From contig CADCUO010000236.1 in assembly GCA_902805915.1 (NCBI GenBank), forward strand, positions 1 to 32,373: DNA of 32,373 nucleotides, given 5' to 3'. A program made the position numbers and the translations under genes. Of the stretch, positions 16,178-24,587 are shown piece by piece. The notes beneath the pieces were generated by a model, which was not told where the DNA came from, ran no database searches, and saw only the letters and a program-made list of their open reading frames with translations. Source of the DNA: an uncultured Propionibacteriaceae bacterium (GTDB lineage Bacteria; Actinomycetota; Actinomycetes; Propionibacteriales; Propionibacteriaceae). Numbering within the stretch: position 1 is the first letter of the stretch; every line of letters starts with the position of its first letter.

Positions 16178-18211
16178 ATGAATCGACTGGCACACTCGCA
16201 GAGCCCATACCTGCTTCAGCACAAGGACAACCCGGTCGACTGGTACGAGTGGGGGGACGAGGCGTTCGACCGTGCCCGGGAGCTCAACCGACCCGTGTTG
16301 CTGAGCGTGGGGTACGCGGCCTGTCACTGGTGTCACGTGATGGCGCACGAGTCGTTCGAGGACCCCGCCACCGCCGAGCTGATCAACGCCTCCTTCGTCG
16401 CGGTCAAGGTGGACCGGGAGGAACGCCCAGACGTCGACGCCGTCTACATGCAGGCGACGCAGGCGCTGACCGGTCACGGTGGCTGGCCGATGACGGTGTT
16501 CCTCACCCCGGACCGGCGCCCGTTCTACGCCGGCACCTACTTCCCGCTGACACCCCACCACGGGCTGCCATCGTTCTGGCAGCTGCTGGAGGCCATCACC
16601 GAGGCCTGGACCCAGCGGAACAGCGAGGTGCTGAGCAGCGCCGGCACCATCATCGAGCACCTGGCCGGGATGCGGCCCGAGCTCGCACCCGGCACTGTCT
16701 CGGCCGACGACCTGGTGCAGGCGCGGCAGGACCTGCGACGCAGCTTCGATCCCGTGCACGCCGGCTTCGGTCAGGCGCCGAAGTTCCCGCCGTCCATGGT
16801 GTGCGAGGGCCTGCTGCGCCTCGGCGATCCCGACTCCATGGCGATGGTCGGGCAGACGCTTGCGGCGATGGCCCGCGGCGGCATCTACGACCAGCTCGCC
16901 GGTGGCTTCGCCCGGTACAGCGTGGATGCCCAGTGGGTCGTACCGCACTTCGAGAAGATGCTGTACGACAACGCGCTGCTGCTCGGCGTCTACACCCACT
17001 GGTGGCGGCGGACCCGGGAGCCGCTCGCCGCACGGGTGGTGACCGAAACCGTGGAGTGGCTGGTCCAGGAGATGCTGACCGAAGAGGGCGGGTTCGCGGC
17101 GAGCCTGGACGCCGACTCCTTGGACGAGACCGGGCATCTGCACGAAGGCGCCTTCTACGCCTGGAACCCCGAGCAGCTGGTGGTTGTCCTGGGTGAGGAG
17201 GACGGGCGGTGGGCGGCCCAGCTGCTGCAGGTCACCGAGAGCGGCACGTTCGAGCACGGACTGTCCACGCTGCAGCTCAAGACCGACCCCGACCCGCAGC
17301 GGTGGGCCGACGTGCGGCAACGGCTGGCTGCGGCGCGGGCGAGGCGGGCGCGACCCGGTCAGGATGACAAGGTGGTTGCCGCCTGGAACGGATGGCTGAT
17401 CGACTCACTGGTGCAGGCCGCGTTCGTCTTCGACCGGCCGGAGTGGCTGGAGCTCGCCCGACAGGCCGGCGCTGCGGTGTGGGAGCGGCACTGGGTTGCT
17501 GGCCGGTTGCGGCGCACCTCTCGGGCTGGTCAGACCTCAGCCGCGCCGGGCATTCTGGAGGACTACGGCGCGCTGACGCAGGCGTTCACCCGGCTGGCCG
17601 GCGCCACCGCTGACCCGCTCTGGATCGACCGCGCACACCTACTGGCCGAGGTGATCATGACGCAGTTCGACGACGGTGCCGACGGGTTCTTCGACACGGC
17701 TGCCGACGCCGAGCAGTTGTTCACCCGACCCCGAGACGCCACCGACAACGCCACCCCGTCGGGACTCTCCAGTGCGGTCCACGGTCTGAGTCTGCTGGCC
17801 GAGTTCACCGGTGACCGGGCGTACGCCGACCGGGCCGGGCGGGCCGCCGCCACCGCCGCGGAGCTGGTCCGCCGCGCCCCTCGATTTGCTGGGTGGCTGC
17901 TCGCCGACGCAGCTAGCCGGGTGGGCGAGCACCGGCCGGTGCAGGTGGCCATCGTCGGGGATCCCGGGTCGCCCGCGGTGGCGGGCCTGGTGCGGACCGC
18001 TCACCTGGCGGCGCCGGCCGGATCGGTGGTGCTGGCCGGCGTACCGGACGCGGCAGGTATCCCGCTGCTGGCGGACCGTCCGCTGCGCGACGGGCAGGCG
18101 ACGGCGTACGTCTGCCGGGGGTTCGTCTGTCAGCTTCCGGTGACCTCAGTCGAGGAGCTGCGTGGGCAGCTCGGCGGACTTGCCGTGCCAGACGCTCAGC
18201 CGGCGCGGTAG
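16178..18211 (+). CDS. DUF255 thioredoxin-fold protein with six-hairpin domain (YyaL/SSP411 family, Rv1084-like)
   Basis: A 677-residue cytosolic protein of the YyaL/spermatogenesis-associated-20 family. The N-terminal thioredoxin-like domain (about 1-165) has [20 protein letters not shown] and a CxxC pair (Cys49 and Cys52 in AACHWCHVM), then [12 protein letters not shown]. The rest is an alpha/alpha toroid of the glycosidase-like type with [24 protein letters not shown] and DNATPSG. Its biochemical role is not established. The ATG at 16178 has AAGGA nine bases upstream; the frame is open 29 codons further back, but those residues look non-coding. It is the first gene after the accessory region and in mycobacteria follows the mca pair directly. 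Its 3' end overlaps the convergent trhA gene by 16 bases. Confidence 0.9.
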   Translation: MNRLAHSQSPYLLQHKDNPVDWYEWGDEAFDRARELNRPVLLSVGYAACHWCHVMAHESFEDPATAELINASFVAVKVDREERPDVDAVYMQATQALTGHGGWPMTVFLTPDRRPFYAGTYFPLTPHHGLPSFWQLLEAITEAWTQRNSEVLSSAGTIIEHLAGMRPELAPGTVSADDLVQARQDLRRSFDPVHAGFGQAPKFPPSMVCEGLLRLGDPDSMAMVGQTLAAMARGGIYDQLAGGFARYSVDAQWVVPHFEKMLYDNALLLGVYTHWWRRTREPLAARVVTETVEWLVQEMLTEEGGFAASLDADSLDETGHLHEGAFYAWNPEQLVVVLGEEDGRWAAQLLQVTESGTFEHGLSTLQLKTDPDPQRWADVRQRLAAARARRARPGQDDKVVAAWNGWLIDSLVQAAFVFDRPEWLELARQAGAAVWERHWVAGRLRRTSRAGQTSAAPGILEDYGALTQAFTRLAGATADPLWIDRAHLLAEVIMTQFDDGADGFFDTAADAEQLFTRPRDATDNATPSGLSSAVHGLSLLAEFTGDRAYADRAGRAAATAAELVRRAPRFAGWLLADAASRVGEHRPVQVAIVGDPGSPAVAGLVRTAHLAAPAGSVVLAGVPDAAGIPLLADRPLRDGQATAYVCRGFVCQLPVTSVEELRGQLGGLAVPDAQPAR

Positions 18212-18894
18212 GTCAGCACCGAGATCGCGGTGTAGTGCAGGATGAACGCCGCGATGGTGAAGGCGTGGAAGATCTCGTGGAAGCCGAACCACTTCGGTGA
18301 CGGGTCCGGCCGCTTGAAGCCGTAGACGGCCGCGCCCAGGGTGTAGGCAAGGCCCCCGGCCACGATGAGGATCACGATCATCGCCCCGCCGACCTCCCAG
18401 AAGGTCCTCATCCAGCCGATGGCTACCCATCCCATGCAGAGGTAGAGCAGTGTGTACAGCCACCGCGGCGCGCTGAGCCAGAACAACCGAAACAGCAGCC
18501 CGGCAACGGCGCCGCCCCAGATCACGCCCAACATCAGCGCCCGGTCCCCACCCTCCAGCATCAGCAGAGCGAACGGGGTGTAGGTGGCAGCGATGAAGAC
18601 GAAGATGTTGGCGTGGTCCAGCCGGCGCAGCACCGCCTCGCCGGTCGGGCCCCAGTAAAAACGGTGGTAGAGGCCACTGGTCCCGAACAGCAGCAGTGAC
18701 GCGAGCAGGAACACCGCCCCACCCAGCTTGCCGAACCCGGTGGGTGCCAACGAGACCAGCACGATGCCGGCGGCCAGAGCCAGCGGCGTGATCCCGGCAT
18801 GGAGCCAGCCGCGAAGCTTGGGTTTGACCTGGCGTACGGTGTCGGCGATCGGCTCGCTTTTCTTCGGGCTGCGATCGTGGTCCAGCTGCGCCAT
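18196..18894 (-). CDS. Hemolysin III/TrhA family membrane protein
   Basis: PAQR-superfamily membrane protein of 232 residues with seven predicted membrane segments. The conserved metal-site motifs are present: SGLYHRFYW after segment 2, [10 protein letters not shown], and [12 protein letters not shown] near the C-terminus. Members have been linked to membrane-energetics homeostasis rather than true haemolysis. It matches Rv1085c in position and orientation, between the DUF255 gene and the divergent cis-prenyltransferase. The start ATG 18894 has no ribosome binding site, but a GATAAT -10 lies seven bases upstream, so the mRNA is probably leaderless. Its tail overlaps the DUF255 gene by 16 bases. 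Confidence 0.92.
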   Translation of the reverse strand: MAQLDHDRSPKKSEPIADTVRQVKPKLRGWLHAGITPLALAAGIVLVSLAPTGFGKLGGAVFLLASLLLFGTSGLYHRFYWGPTGEAVLRRLDHANIFVFIAATYTPFALLMLEGGDRALMLGVIWGGAVAGLLFRLFWLSAPRWLYTLLYLCMGWVAIGWMRTFWEVGGAMIVILIVAGGLAYTLGAAVYGFKRPDPSPKWFGFHEIFHAFTIAAFILHYTAISVLTYRAG

Positions 18895-18901
18895 GGCTCT
18901 T

Positions 18902-18907
18902 ATTATC
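18902..18907 (-). promoter_or_regulatory. -10 element, leaderless promoter of the TrhA gene
   Basis: Reverse-strand GATAAT (5 of 6 to TATAAT) ends seven bases before the ATG at 18894, which puts the transcript start at or next to the start codon. No clear -35 and no ribosome binding site are seen. Confidence 0.5.
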
Positions 18908-18964
18908 CCTGTCTGCGGCTCGCGCAGATCCGGTGGCAGACGACCACTGCGCGGCCGTGCGAGA

Positions 18965-18970
18965 TACGCT
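18965..18970 (+). promoter_or_regulatory. -10 element, leaderless promoter of the cis-prenyltransferase gene
   Basis: TACGCT fits the actinobacterial TANNNT pattern and ends seven bases before the ATG at 18978. There is no ribosome binding site. The same hexamer at the same distance precedes xseA. Confidence 0.45.
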
Positions 18971-18977
18971 GCGATCT

Positions 18978-19787
18978 ATGGCGCGACTCGAGCGGATCCG
19001 GGAGTTCGTCGACCGTCTGCATCCCTCCGGTCTGCTGTACGGCACCTATGAGCACCGGCTGGTCGCCGAGTTGGACCGCGGGCGGCTGCCCCGGCACGTG
19101 GCGGTGCTCGCCGACGGCAACCGTCGCTGGGCGCGGACGAATGCGCCGGGGAAACCACTGGTGGCGGGCTACCAGGCGGGAGCGGACAAGCTCGAGGAGT
19201 TTGTGGAGTGGTGTGACGAGCTCGGCATCCCGGTGGTGACGTTGTGGGTGCTGTCCACCGACAACTTTACCCGCAGCAGCGAGGAGGAGGTAGGTCCGCT
19301 GCTGCGGGTGATCGAGAAGATGGTGACTGACCTAGCCGCGACCGGCCGGTGGCAGGTGAACCCGGTAGGCGCCTTGGACCTGTTGCCGGCGACGTCGGCG
19401 GAGATCCTCAAGGCCGCTCATCGAGACACCATGGGAGTCGAGGGGATGGTCGTCAACGTCGCCGTCTCTTACGGCGGCCGGCACGAGCTCCGGGATGCAG
19501 TCCGGTCACTGCTGACCGAGCATGCCAAGAACGGCACCTCGATCGAGGAGCTGGCGCAGACGCTCGACATCGAGCACATCGCCGACCACCTGTACACCAA
19601 GGGTCAGCCGGACCCGGACCTGATCATCCGTACCTCCGGCGAGCAGCGGCTGTCCGGGTTCTTGATGTGGCAGTCCGCGCACAGCGAGTTCTACTTCTGC
19701 GAGGCCTTGTGGCCGGATTTCCGCAAGATCGACTTCCTCCGTGCGCTCCGCTCGTACGGGCAGCGGGAGCGCCGGTTCGGCCGCTGA
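18978..19787 (+). CDS. Isoprenyl (cis-prenyl) transferase, Rv1086-like
   Basis: Cytosolic cis-prenyltransferase of 269 residues that adds isoprene units from IPP to an allylic diphosphate, feeding polyprenyl-phosphate carriers. Motifs: VLADGNRRWA with the catalytic Asp46, TLWVLSTDN, VSYGGR, and the IPP-binding C-terminal blocks DLIIRTSGEQRLSGFLMWQSAHSEFYF and LWPDFRKIDFL. Its position beside trhA matches Rv1086, described in M. tuberculosis as a short-chain (Z-farnesyl) enzyme; product length here is inferred from that synteny only. The ATG at 18978 is preferred over an earlier in-frame start because it aligns with family N-termini and has a -10 seven bases upstream. Its product could feed the lipid carrier used by the nearby exopolysaccharide enzymes. 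Confidence 0.92.
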   Translation: MARLERIREFVDRLHPSGLLYGTYEHRLVAELDRGRLPRHVAVLADGNRRWARTNAPGKPLVAGYQAGADKLEEFVEWCDELGIPVVTLWVLSTDNFTRSSEEEVGPLLRVIEKMVTDLAATGRWQVNPVGALDLLPATSAEILKAAHRDTMGVEGMVVNVAVSYGGRHELRDAVRSLLTEHAKNGTSIEELAQTLDIEHIADHLYTKGQPDPDLIIRTSGEQRLSGFLMWQSAHSEFYFCEALWPDFRKIDFLRALRSYGQRERRFGR

Positions 19788-19908
19788 CAATGCCTCGCCC
19801 GTCACGATCAGGTGACATCGGCGTGGCTGCTCCCGACTGAGCCCGGACAGTCGTACGTTGCAGCTACGGGCCGTGGGGAAGCGGTCCGTACGGGAGGCAA
19901 TTGATGCG

Positions 19909-19982
19909 CCGTCTCAAGACGGACACCACTGGTGGGCCTGCTCCGGCCGACCCACCATCCCGGCCAACCACCTAACCAGTGG
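19909..19982 (+). other. Hairpin-rich leader upstream of phoH2
   Basis: Three stems lie in the 236-base gap before phoH2: CCGTC-TCAA-GACGG (19909-19922), GGTGGG/CCCACC (19931-19936 with 19951-19956), and CCACTGG/CCAGTGG (19926-19932 with 19976-19982). The last two share two bases, so they compete in part. A GGCC pair lies within the second loop. It may be a structured 5' UTR or part of the end of the prenyltransferase transcript. It matches no riboswitch I recognise. Confidence 0.35.
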
Positions 19983-20023
19983 GGCCGGACGCAGATGGCG
20001 TACGGCCTCCAGAAGGACTCACA

Positions 20024-21328
20024 GTGTCTCCTGCCGGCAGCCGTCGTACGTACGTCATCGACACCTCCGTCCTGCTCAGCGACCCGAACGCGTTGCGGCG
20101 TTTCGCTCAACACGACCTGGTCGTTCCCTTGGTGGTGATCACCGAGCTGGAGGGAAAACGTCACCATGCCGAGCTCGGCTTCTTCGCCCGGTCAGCGCTG
20201 CGTCACCTGGATGAGCTGAGGATCGCCTTCGGACGGCTGGACGCACCGGTGCCGGTGAACGAGGACGGCGGCACGGTCCATGTCGAACTGAACCACACTG
20301 ACCCCTCGGTGCTGCCGGCAGGCTTCCAACTGGGCGACAACGACTCACGGATCCTTGCGGTCGCGCTCAACTTCGCCGCCGAAGGGCACGCGGTCACGCT
20401 GGTGTCAAAGGACCTGCCGATGCGGGTCAAGGCGGCCGCGGTCGGGCTGCCGGCTGAGGAGTACCAGGCCGAGCTGGTGGTGGAGTCGGGCTGGACCGGG
20501 ATGACCGAGCTGGAGGTGGGCAGGGCCGATCTGAACCAGCTTTACGACGCCGGCGTACTCGACGTTGAGGGGGCGCGCGAGCTGCCCTGCCATACCGGGG
20601 TGGTGCTGCTCGCCGGCTCCGGGTCCGCGCTCGGCCGAGTGACCCCCGACAAACAGCTGAGGCTGGTCAAGGCAGACCGGGACGCCTTCGGCATCCGCGG
20701 CAGGTCCGCCGAGCAGCGGGTGGCGCTGGAGCTGCTGCTCGACCCGAGCATCGGCATCGTGTCCATGGGAGGCCGCGCTGGGACGGGGAAGTCGGCGTTA
20801 GCTCTGTGCGCAGGTTTGGAGGCGGTGCTGGAACGCCGCCAGCACTCCAAGGTCGTCGTATTCCGGCCGCTGTACGCGGTGGGCGGCCAGGAGCTCGGCT
20901 ACCTCCCAGGCAGTGAGGGGGAGAAGATGGCGCCGTGGGCCCAGGCGGTCTTCGACACCCTCGGTGCGGTGGCTTCCAAGGCGGTCATCGACGAGGTGTT
21001 GGACAGGGGACTGCTTGAGGTGCTGCCGCTGACCCATATCCGGGGCCGGTCGCTGCATGACGCGTTCGTGATCGTCGACGAGGCGCAGTCGCTGGAGCGC
21101 AATGTGCTGCTGACCGTACTCAGCCGGATCGGGCAGGGTTCCCGGGTGGTGCTCACCCATGACATCGCCCAGCGCGACAACCTTCGGGTCGGCCGGCACG
21201 ACGGCGTGGTCGCCGTGGTGGAGAAGCTCAAGGGCCACCCCCTCTTCGCCCACGTCACCCTGCACCGCTCCGAGCGGTCCCCGATCGCCGCGCTGGTGAC
21301 CGAGATGCTGGGCGACATCCCCCTCTGA
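20024..21328 (+). CDS. phoH2: PhoH2: PIN ribonuclease domain fused to PhoH ATPase/helicase
   Basis: A 434-residue two-domain protein. Residues about 8-150 are a PIN nuclease fold with acidic metal residues in YVIDTSVLL (Asp13), [10 protein letters not shown] (Glu41), LGDNDSRIL (Asp105, Asp107) and VSKD (Asp130). Residues about 225-434 are a PhoH P-loop ATPase with Walker [10 protein letters not shown] (249-257), Walker [10 protein letters not shown] (Asp352-Glu353) and the HRSERSPI C-terminal motif. Mycobacterial PhoH2 is a sequence-specific RNA helicase/RNase. I chose GTG 20024 because AGAAGGA lies six bases upstream; the frame is open earlier but without family-like residues. No antitoxin-like small gene is recognisable next to it. 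It converges on fumC across a palindromic cluster. Confidence 0.93.
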   Translation: MSPAGSRRTYVIDTSVLLSDPNALRRFAQHDLVVPLVVITELEGKRHHAELGFFARSALRHLDELRIAFGRLDAPVPVNEDGGTVHVELNHTDPSVLPAGFQLGDNDSRILAVALNFAAEGHAVTLVSKDLPMRVKAAAVGLPAEEYQAELVVESGWTGMTELEVGRADLNQLYDAGVLDVEGARELPCHTGVVLLAGSGSALGRVTPDKQLRLVKADRDAFGIRGRSAEQRVALELLLDPSIGIVSMGGRAGTGKSALALCAGLEAVLERRQHSKVVVFRPLYAVGGQELGYLPGSEGEKMAPWAQAVFDTLGAVASKAVIDEVLDRGLLEVLPLTHIRGRSLHDAFVIVDEAQSLERNVLLTVLSRIGQGSRVVLTHDIAQRDNLRVGRHDGVVAVVEKLKGHPLFAHVTLHRSERSPIAALVTEMLGDIPL

Positions 21329-21360
21329 GGCTCCCGCCGCCAGGAACGCTTCCGGGGGCC

Positions 21361-21477
21361 GGTGAGTTTCCCACGTCAACGTGGGAAACTTACAGCTCTA
21401 CTCACTTAACTGGCACTTCACCCAAGCTATAGCTTGGGTGAAGTGGGGGTGTCTCACGTTAACGTGGGAAACTCACC
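21361..21477. repeat. Compound palindrome cluster between convergent phoH2 and fumC
   Basis: Three adjacent palindromes within 117 bases. First, GTTTCCCACGT/ACGTGGGAAAC (21366-21389, two-base loop), extendable to about 15 pairs. Second, a perfect 32-bp palindrome at 21414-21445 with 16-base arms and no loop. Third, CACGTTAACGTG (21455-21466) with partial flanking pairs. The outer arms 21361-21376 and 21462-21477 are also perfect 16-base inverted repeats, and AACGTGGGAAACT occurs twice in direct orientation (21378-21390 and 21461-21473). No transposase is present. It may be a bidirectional terminator or a REP/MITE-like element; no uridine run is seen. Confidence 0.8.
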
Positions 21478-21500
21478 ACCCCCCACCCCCTGAAGCTGGG

Positions 21501-22895
21501 CTACTGGGGCGGGCGGGTCATGGCGAGGACGTCGAGGGCGCTGTCGAGCTGTTCTTCGGTGAGCTTGCCGTCGGAGACGAAGCCCGACTCGATCACCACC
21601 TCGCGGATCGTCTTGCCATCCTTGAGGGCCTTCTTGGCGACCGCGGCGGCGTTCTCGTAGCCGATGTAGCGGTTCAGCGGGGTGACGATGGACGGCGACG
21701 ACTCGGCCAGTGTGCGGCAGTGGTCGACGTTGGCCACGATTCCCACGACGCAGCGGTCGGCCAGCAGCCGGCTGACGTTGCTGAGCAGTCGGACTGACTC
21801 GAGCACGTTGCGCGCCATCACCGGCAGCATCACGTTCAGCTCGAAGTTGCCCGAGGCGCCGGCGAAGGTGACAGCGGCATCGTTGCCGATCACTTGGGCA
21901 CAGACCATGGTGGTCGCCTCCGTGAGCACCGGGTTCACCTTGCCCGGCATGATGGAGGATCCCGGCTGCAGGTCCGGCAACGCGATCTCGCCCAGGCCGG
22001 CGCGCGGCCCAGACCCCATCCACCGCAGGTCATTGGCGATCTTGTTCAGGCTGACGGCTACGGTTCGCAGCGCGCCGGACGCCTCGACCAGACCGTCCCG
22101 GGCGCCCTGGGCCTCGAAGTGGTTGCGCGCCTCGGTTAGCGGCAGACCGGTTTCCTCGGCGACGATCGAGATGACCGATGCGGCGAAGCCAGCCGGAGTG
22201 TTGATGCCGGTGCCGACGGCGGTGCCGCCCAGCGGCAGCTCGGCCACTCGGGGAAGAGCAGCCTGGACCCGCTCGATGCCGTACCGGATCTGGGCGGCGT
22301 ACCCACCGAACTCCTGACCCAGCGTCACTGGAGTGGCGTCCATCAGGTGGGTCCGTCCACTCTTCACCACCTCGGCGAACTCGGCTGCCTTCGCCTCGAG
22401 AGCCTCGGCGAGGTGGCTGAGCGCCGGCAATAGCGCGTTGACCAGGCTTTGCGTGGTGGCGATGTGGATCGCGGTCGGGAATACGTCGTTGCTGGACTGG
22501 GATGCGTTGACGTGGTCGTTCGGATGCACCGGGTCGCCTAGGATCTTGGTGGCGAGGGTGGCCACGACCTCGTTGGTGTTCATATTGCTCGAGGTACCTG
22601 ACCCGGTCTGGAAGACGTCGATGGGGAACTCGCGGTCGTGTTCCCCGGCAGCGACCGATGCCGCCGCCTCGGCAACCGCGTTGGCGATCGGTTCCGGCAG
22701 CACTCCGAGTTGGCTGTTGGTCTTTGCTGCGGCCCGCTTGATCAGACCGAGGGCGGCTATCAGCGCCGGGTCGATTGGTACACCGGAGATCGGGAAATTC
22801 TCGACGGCACGCTGCGTCTGCGCCTGGTAGAGGGCGCGCGCGGGGACCCGTACCTCACCCATGGTGTCGTGTTCGATCCTGAAGTCGTCGCTCAT
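21501..22895 (-). CDS. fumC: Class II fumarate hydratase
   Basis: Fumarase C-type TCA-cycle enzyme (fumarate to L-malate), a homotetramer with no iron-sulfur cluster; 464 residues, as in E. coli (467). Signatures: [14 protein letters not shown] (98-110), the [10 protein letters not shown] block (128-137), [10 protein letters not shown] with the active-site His183, and the loop [11 protein letters not shown] with the likely catalytic Ser314. Together these fit fumarase rather than aspartase or argininosuccinate lyase. The start ATG overlaps the stop of the upstream spermidine-synthase-like gene (ATGA), so it is translationally coupled. In mycobacteria fum lies beside glpX and near phoH2; glpX is not found here. 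Confidence 0.95.
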   Translation of the reverse strand: MSDDFRIEHDTMGEVRVPARALYQAQTQRAVENFPISGVPIDPALIAALGLIKRAAAKTNSQLGVLPEPIANAVAEAAASVAAGEHDREFPIDVFQTGSGTSSNMNTNEVVATLATKILGDPVHPNDHVNASQSSNDVFPTAIHIATTQSLVNALLPALSHLAEALEAKAAEFAEVVKSGRTHLMDATPVTLGQEFGGYAAQIRYGIERVQAALPRVAELPLGGTAVGTGINTPAGFAASVISIVAEETGLPLTEARNHFEAQGARDGLVEASGALRTVAVSLNKIANDLRWMGSGPRAGLGEIALPDLQPGSSIMPGKVNPVLTEATTMVCAQVIGNDAAVTFAGASGNFELNVMLPVMARNVLESVRLLSNVSRLLADRCVVGIVANVDHCRTLAESSPSIVTPLNRYIGYENAAAVAKKALKDGKTIREVVIESGFVSDGKLTEEQLDSALDVLAMTRPPQ

Positions 22896-23611
22896 TGCCC
22901 CATTCTTGCCGAGCCGCTTCCCGGGTCGGAAAGCGGGCGGACGAGGGTGTAGATCGCATACTCCAGCTCACGTTGCCCCCGCCGGGTCACGACCACATGT
23001 TCGACCGCGTCCGCCGAGACCGACCGACAGACGTGGTGGAAGTCTGGGGCTCGGCTTTGAGACCAGACGGCGAGAATGCCACCCGGTCGAAGCTGCTGGT
23101 ACGCCGCGGTCAACAGCTCCGGGTCGTACAGCGTGGCGTTGGCGATGTGGATGAGGAAGTTAGGACCGTTGTCGACGTCCAACACAATGGCATTCCAGGG
23201 ACCCGTCGGTGCCGCCGCTTCGCCGAGGAGCACTGCCTTGATGTCGCAGACGTGGAGACTGACCCGCGGATCGGCGGCCACACCACCCAGCATCTGGGTG
23301 ACCCCGGCACGAGCCCATGCGACCAGCGGCGCCTCGATCTCGACCACATCCACCTGCCCGACCGGATGCTGCAGCAGCTGGTGGACGGTATAGCCCAGAC
23401 CGAGCCCGCCTACGAGAACGCGATCCGCGGGGTGGCCGGGTGGGATGGCTAAGTCCGCGAGTTCACGTTCGCTGACGGTGTCGACGCTGTCCATCGCGAA
23501 CGCGCCGCTCACGATCAGCTCCTCGACTGCCTCGTCGCCTGAGCCTCGTCGTCTCAGCACGACCTCGCCGGAGAATCCGGGTTGCCGGCCGAGCACCTCA
23601 GGATCATCCAC
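22892..23611 (-). CDS. Spermidine synthase-like SAM-dependent methyltransferase-fold protein
   Basis: Rossmann-fold protein of 239 residues. The SAM-binding pattern is clear: [16 protein letters not shown] (motif I), [15 protein letters not shown] (acidic residue after strand 2), [10 protein letters not shown], then [15 protein letters not shown] and [13 protein letters not shown]. This resembles polyamine aminopropyltransferases, but full substrate motifs are not evident and many such actinobacterial proteins are uncharacterised, so no substrate is claimed. The ORF extends to 23737, but GTG 23611 is preferred: GAGG lies upstream at suitable distance and it avoids overlap with the divergent DUF4245 gene. 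It is coupled to fumC by ATGA. Confidence 0.78.
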   Translation of the reverse strand: MDDPEVLGRQPGFSGEVVLRRRGSGDEAVEELIVSGAFAMDSVDTVSERELADLAIPPGHPADRVLVGGLGLGYTVHQLLQHPVGQVDVVEIEAPLVAWARAGVTQMLGGVAADPRVSLHVCDIKAVLLGEAAAPTGPWNAIVLDVDNGPNFLIHIANATLYDPELLTAAYQQLRPGGILAVWSQSRAPDFHHVCRSVSADAVEHVVVTRRGQRELEYAIYTLVRPLSDPGSGSARMGQ

Positions 23612-23691
23612 ACCCCATCCTCGCTGATGGTCGAACGTAGCGTTGCTCGAGCTGCGACGTGACGGCACGCTTGAGCGGTCAGCTATTTTCG

Positions 23692-23709
23692 CCCATCTGT
23701 GAAGATGGG
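23692..23709 (+). promoter_or_regulatory. Hairpin abutting the DUF4245 start codon
   Basis: CCCATCT-GTGA-AGATGGG is a perfect 7-bp stem with a four-base loop, ending three bases before GTG 23713. A TATTTT -10 candidate lies at 23684-23689, so the transcript could begin inside or just before this stem. The stem would cover the GGGAG that is the only ribosome-binding-like sequence. Confidence 0.3.
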
Positions 23710-23712
23710 AGC

Positions 23713-24264
23713 GTGGCACGTTCCAAGAGACAACCAACTCCCGGCGATATGATCCGGTCCCTCTTGGTGATCTTGGTGCCCGTCTTGATCATTACGACGA
23801 TCGCCACGCGTACGCCGGATGCTCCCCCGGTCACGGTGGTCGACTACCAGCCGGTGCTGGCGCGGGCTCGCGCGGAAGCACCGTACCCGGTGCTGGCGCC
23901 GGTCAGCCTTCCCCCGGACTGGCGGCCCACCCGGGTCTCCTGGCTGAAGACCGGCGAGCCCGCACTGAACGGGGAGCCGTCTCGGAGGAACCAGTGGGAG
24001 CTAGGCCTGCTGGCGCCGAACGACGTCTATATCGCCCTGACTCAGGGGGATCGGCTGGCGCAGGAGCTGATCAAGGAGGAGACCCGGAACGGGGTGCCGG
24101 ACGGCAGCAGCCGGGTCAACGCAACCACCTGGCAGCGGCTGGTTAGTGGCGACGACCGGACCCGCTCGCTGGTGTCGTCGACACCCACTGTGACAACCAT
24201 CGTTGCTGGTGACACGAGCTATGACGCACTCGAGTCCTACGCCGCCACGCTGCGGCCCGGTTGA
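23713..24264 (+). CDS. DUF4245 membrane-anchored protein (Rv1100-like)
   Basis: A 183-residue protein with a short basic N-terminus (VARSKRQPTPGDM), one membrane segment (about 15-30, SLLVILVPVLIITTIA) and an extracellular domain. Features shared with the DUF4245 family are the VDYQPVLARARAEAPYPVLAP stretch, LPPDWRPTRVSW, the QWELGLL strand and a Trp-containing TTWQRL motif. Its function is unknown. GTG 23713 is chosen since the frame upstream (open to 23659) reads through the promoter region of the divergent gene. In mycobacteria the equivalent gene lies near fum and xseAB, as here. Confidence 0.82.
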   Translation: MARSKRQPTPGDMIRSLLVILVPVLIITTIATRTPDAPPVTVVDYQPVLARARAEAPYPVLAPVSLPPDWRPTRVSWLKTGEPALNGEPSRRNQWELGLLAPNDVYIALTQGDRLAQELIKEETRNGVPDGSSRVNATTWQRLVSGDDRTRSLVSSTPTVTTIVAGDTSYDALESYAATLRPG

Positions 24265-24515
24265 GGGCAGCCGCCTGCCGGCACTTCGCGTTCCGCCCCG
24301 CTCGTTTCTGCTGACGACGCCGCAGTACCCATGCCTTGATGGTTCCGCTGCGCGATCACTTGGAGCTCTTGCGTGACTCGGCGGTAGTCAGCGTCGTGAG
24401 GTCCTCCGACAGGTCCGGCGACGTACGGCCGGCGGTGAGAAGCCGGCTCCAGTGCCAGCACCAACAAGACAAGTGTCGCGATGACGATCACAAGATTGGT
24501 CATGGCAGCAATCAT
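24237..24515 (-). CDS. Possible small single-pass membrane protein
   Basis: A 92-residue ORF (88 if begun at the second Met, 24503) with a strongly hydrophobic N-terminal segment (NLVIVIATLVLLVLAL) and a hydrophilic tail that becomes low-complexity at the end. No family is recognised and neither start has a clear ribosome binding site or -10. It overlaps the 3' end of the DUF4245 gene by 28 bases in convergent orientation. It is the only plausible gene in the 323 bases between the DUF4245 gene and the GlxA-like regulator. It may be a chance ORF. Confidence 0.4.
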   Translation of the reverse strand: MIAAMTNLVIVIATLVLLVLALEPASHRRPYVAGPVGGPHDADYRRVTQELQVIAQRNHQGMGTAASSAETSGAEREVPAGGCPQPGRSVAA

Positions 24516-24531
24516 GCCCGCACAAGGATGC

Positions 24532-24555
24532 TGCCACGAGTGGCATGCGTGCCAC
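24532..24555. promoter_or_regulatory. TGCCAC half-site cluster before the GlxA/AraC regulator
   Basis: Three half-sites: TGCCAC (24532-24537), GTGGCA (24540-24545) and TGCCAC (24550-24555). The last two form a perfect inverted repeat around TGCG, and the first and third are direct repeats 18 bases apart. They lie roughly 33-56 bases before the start codon, over the place of a -35 box. That fits a regulator site, possibly autoregulation, since AraC-type proteins bind direct repeats. Confidence 0.45.
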
Positions 24556-24575
24556 CGTACGCAATTTTCCTGCCA

Positions 24576-24581
24576 TATAAT
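24576..24581 (+). promoter_or_regulatory. Perfect TATAAT -10, leaderless promoter of the regulator gene
   Basis: A consensus TATAAT ends six bases before ATG 24588, placing the transcript start at the start codon. No ribosome binding site is present and no -35 is recognisable; the half-site cluster occupies that region. Confidence 0.6.
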
Positions 24582-24587
24582 CCACCC

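Noticed and set aside
20024-21328. Toxin-antitoxin pair (PIN toxin with an upstream antitoxin)
   Set aside because: The PIN domain is fused to PhoH as in PhoH2, and the short ORFs in the 236-base gap upstream show no antitoxin-like helix pattern or ribosome binding site that I can support.
21361-21477. Possible insertion-sequence or integron attachment site
   Set aside because: There is no transposase or recombinase and no target-site duplication visible; only the palindromic structure itself can be supported, so it is reported as a repeat.
24336-24587. N-terminal extension of the GlxA-like regulator
   Set aside because: The 84 extra in-frame codons cover a perfect TATAAT and the half-site cluster and do not resemble family N-termini.
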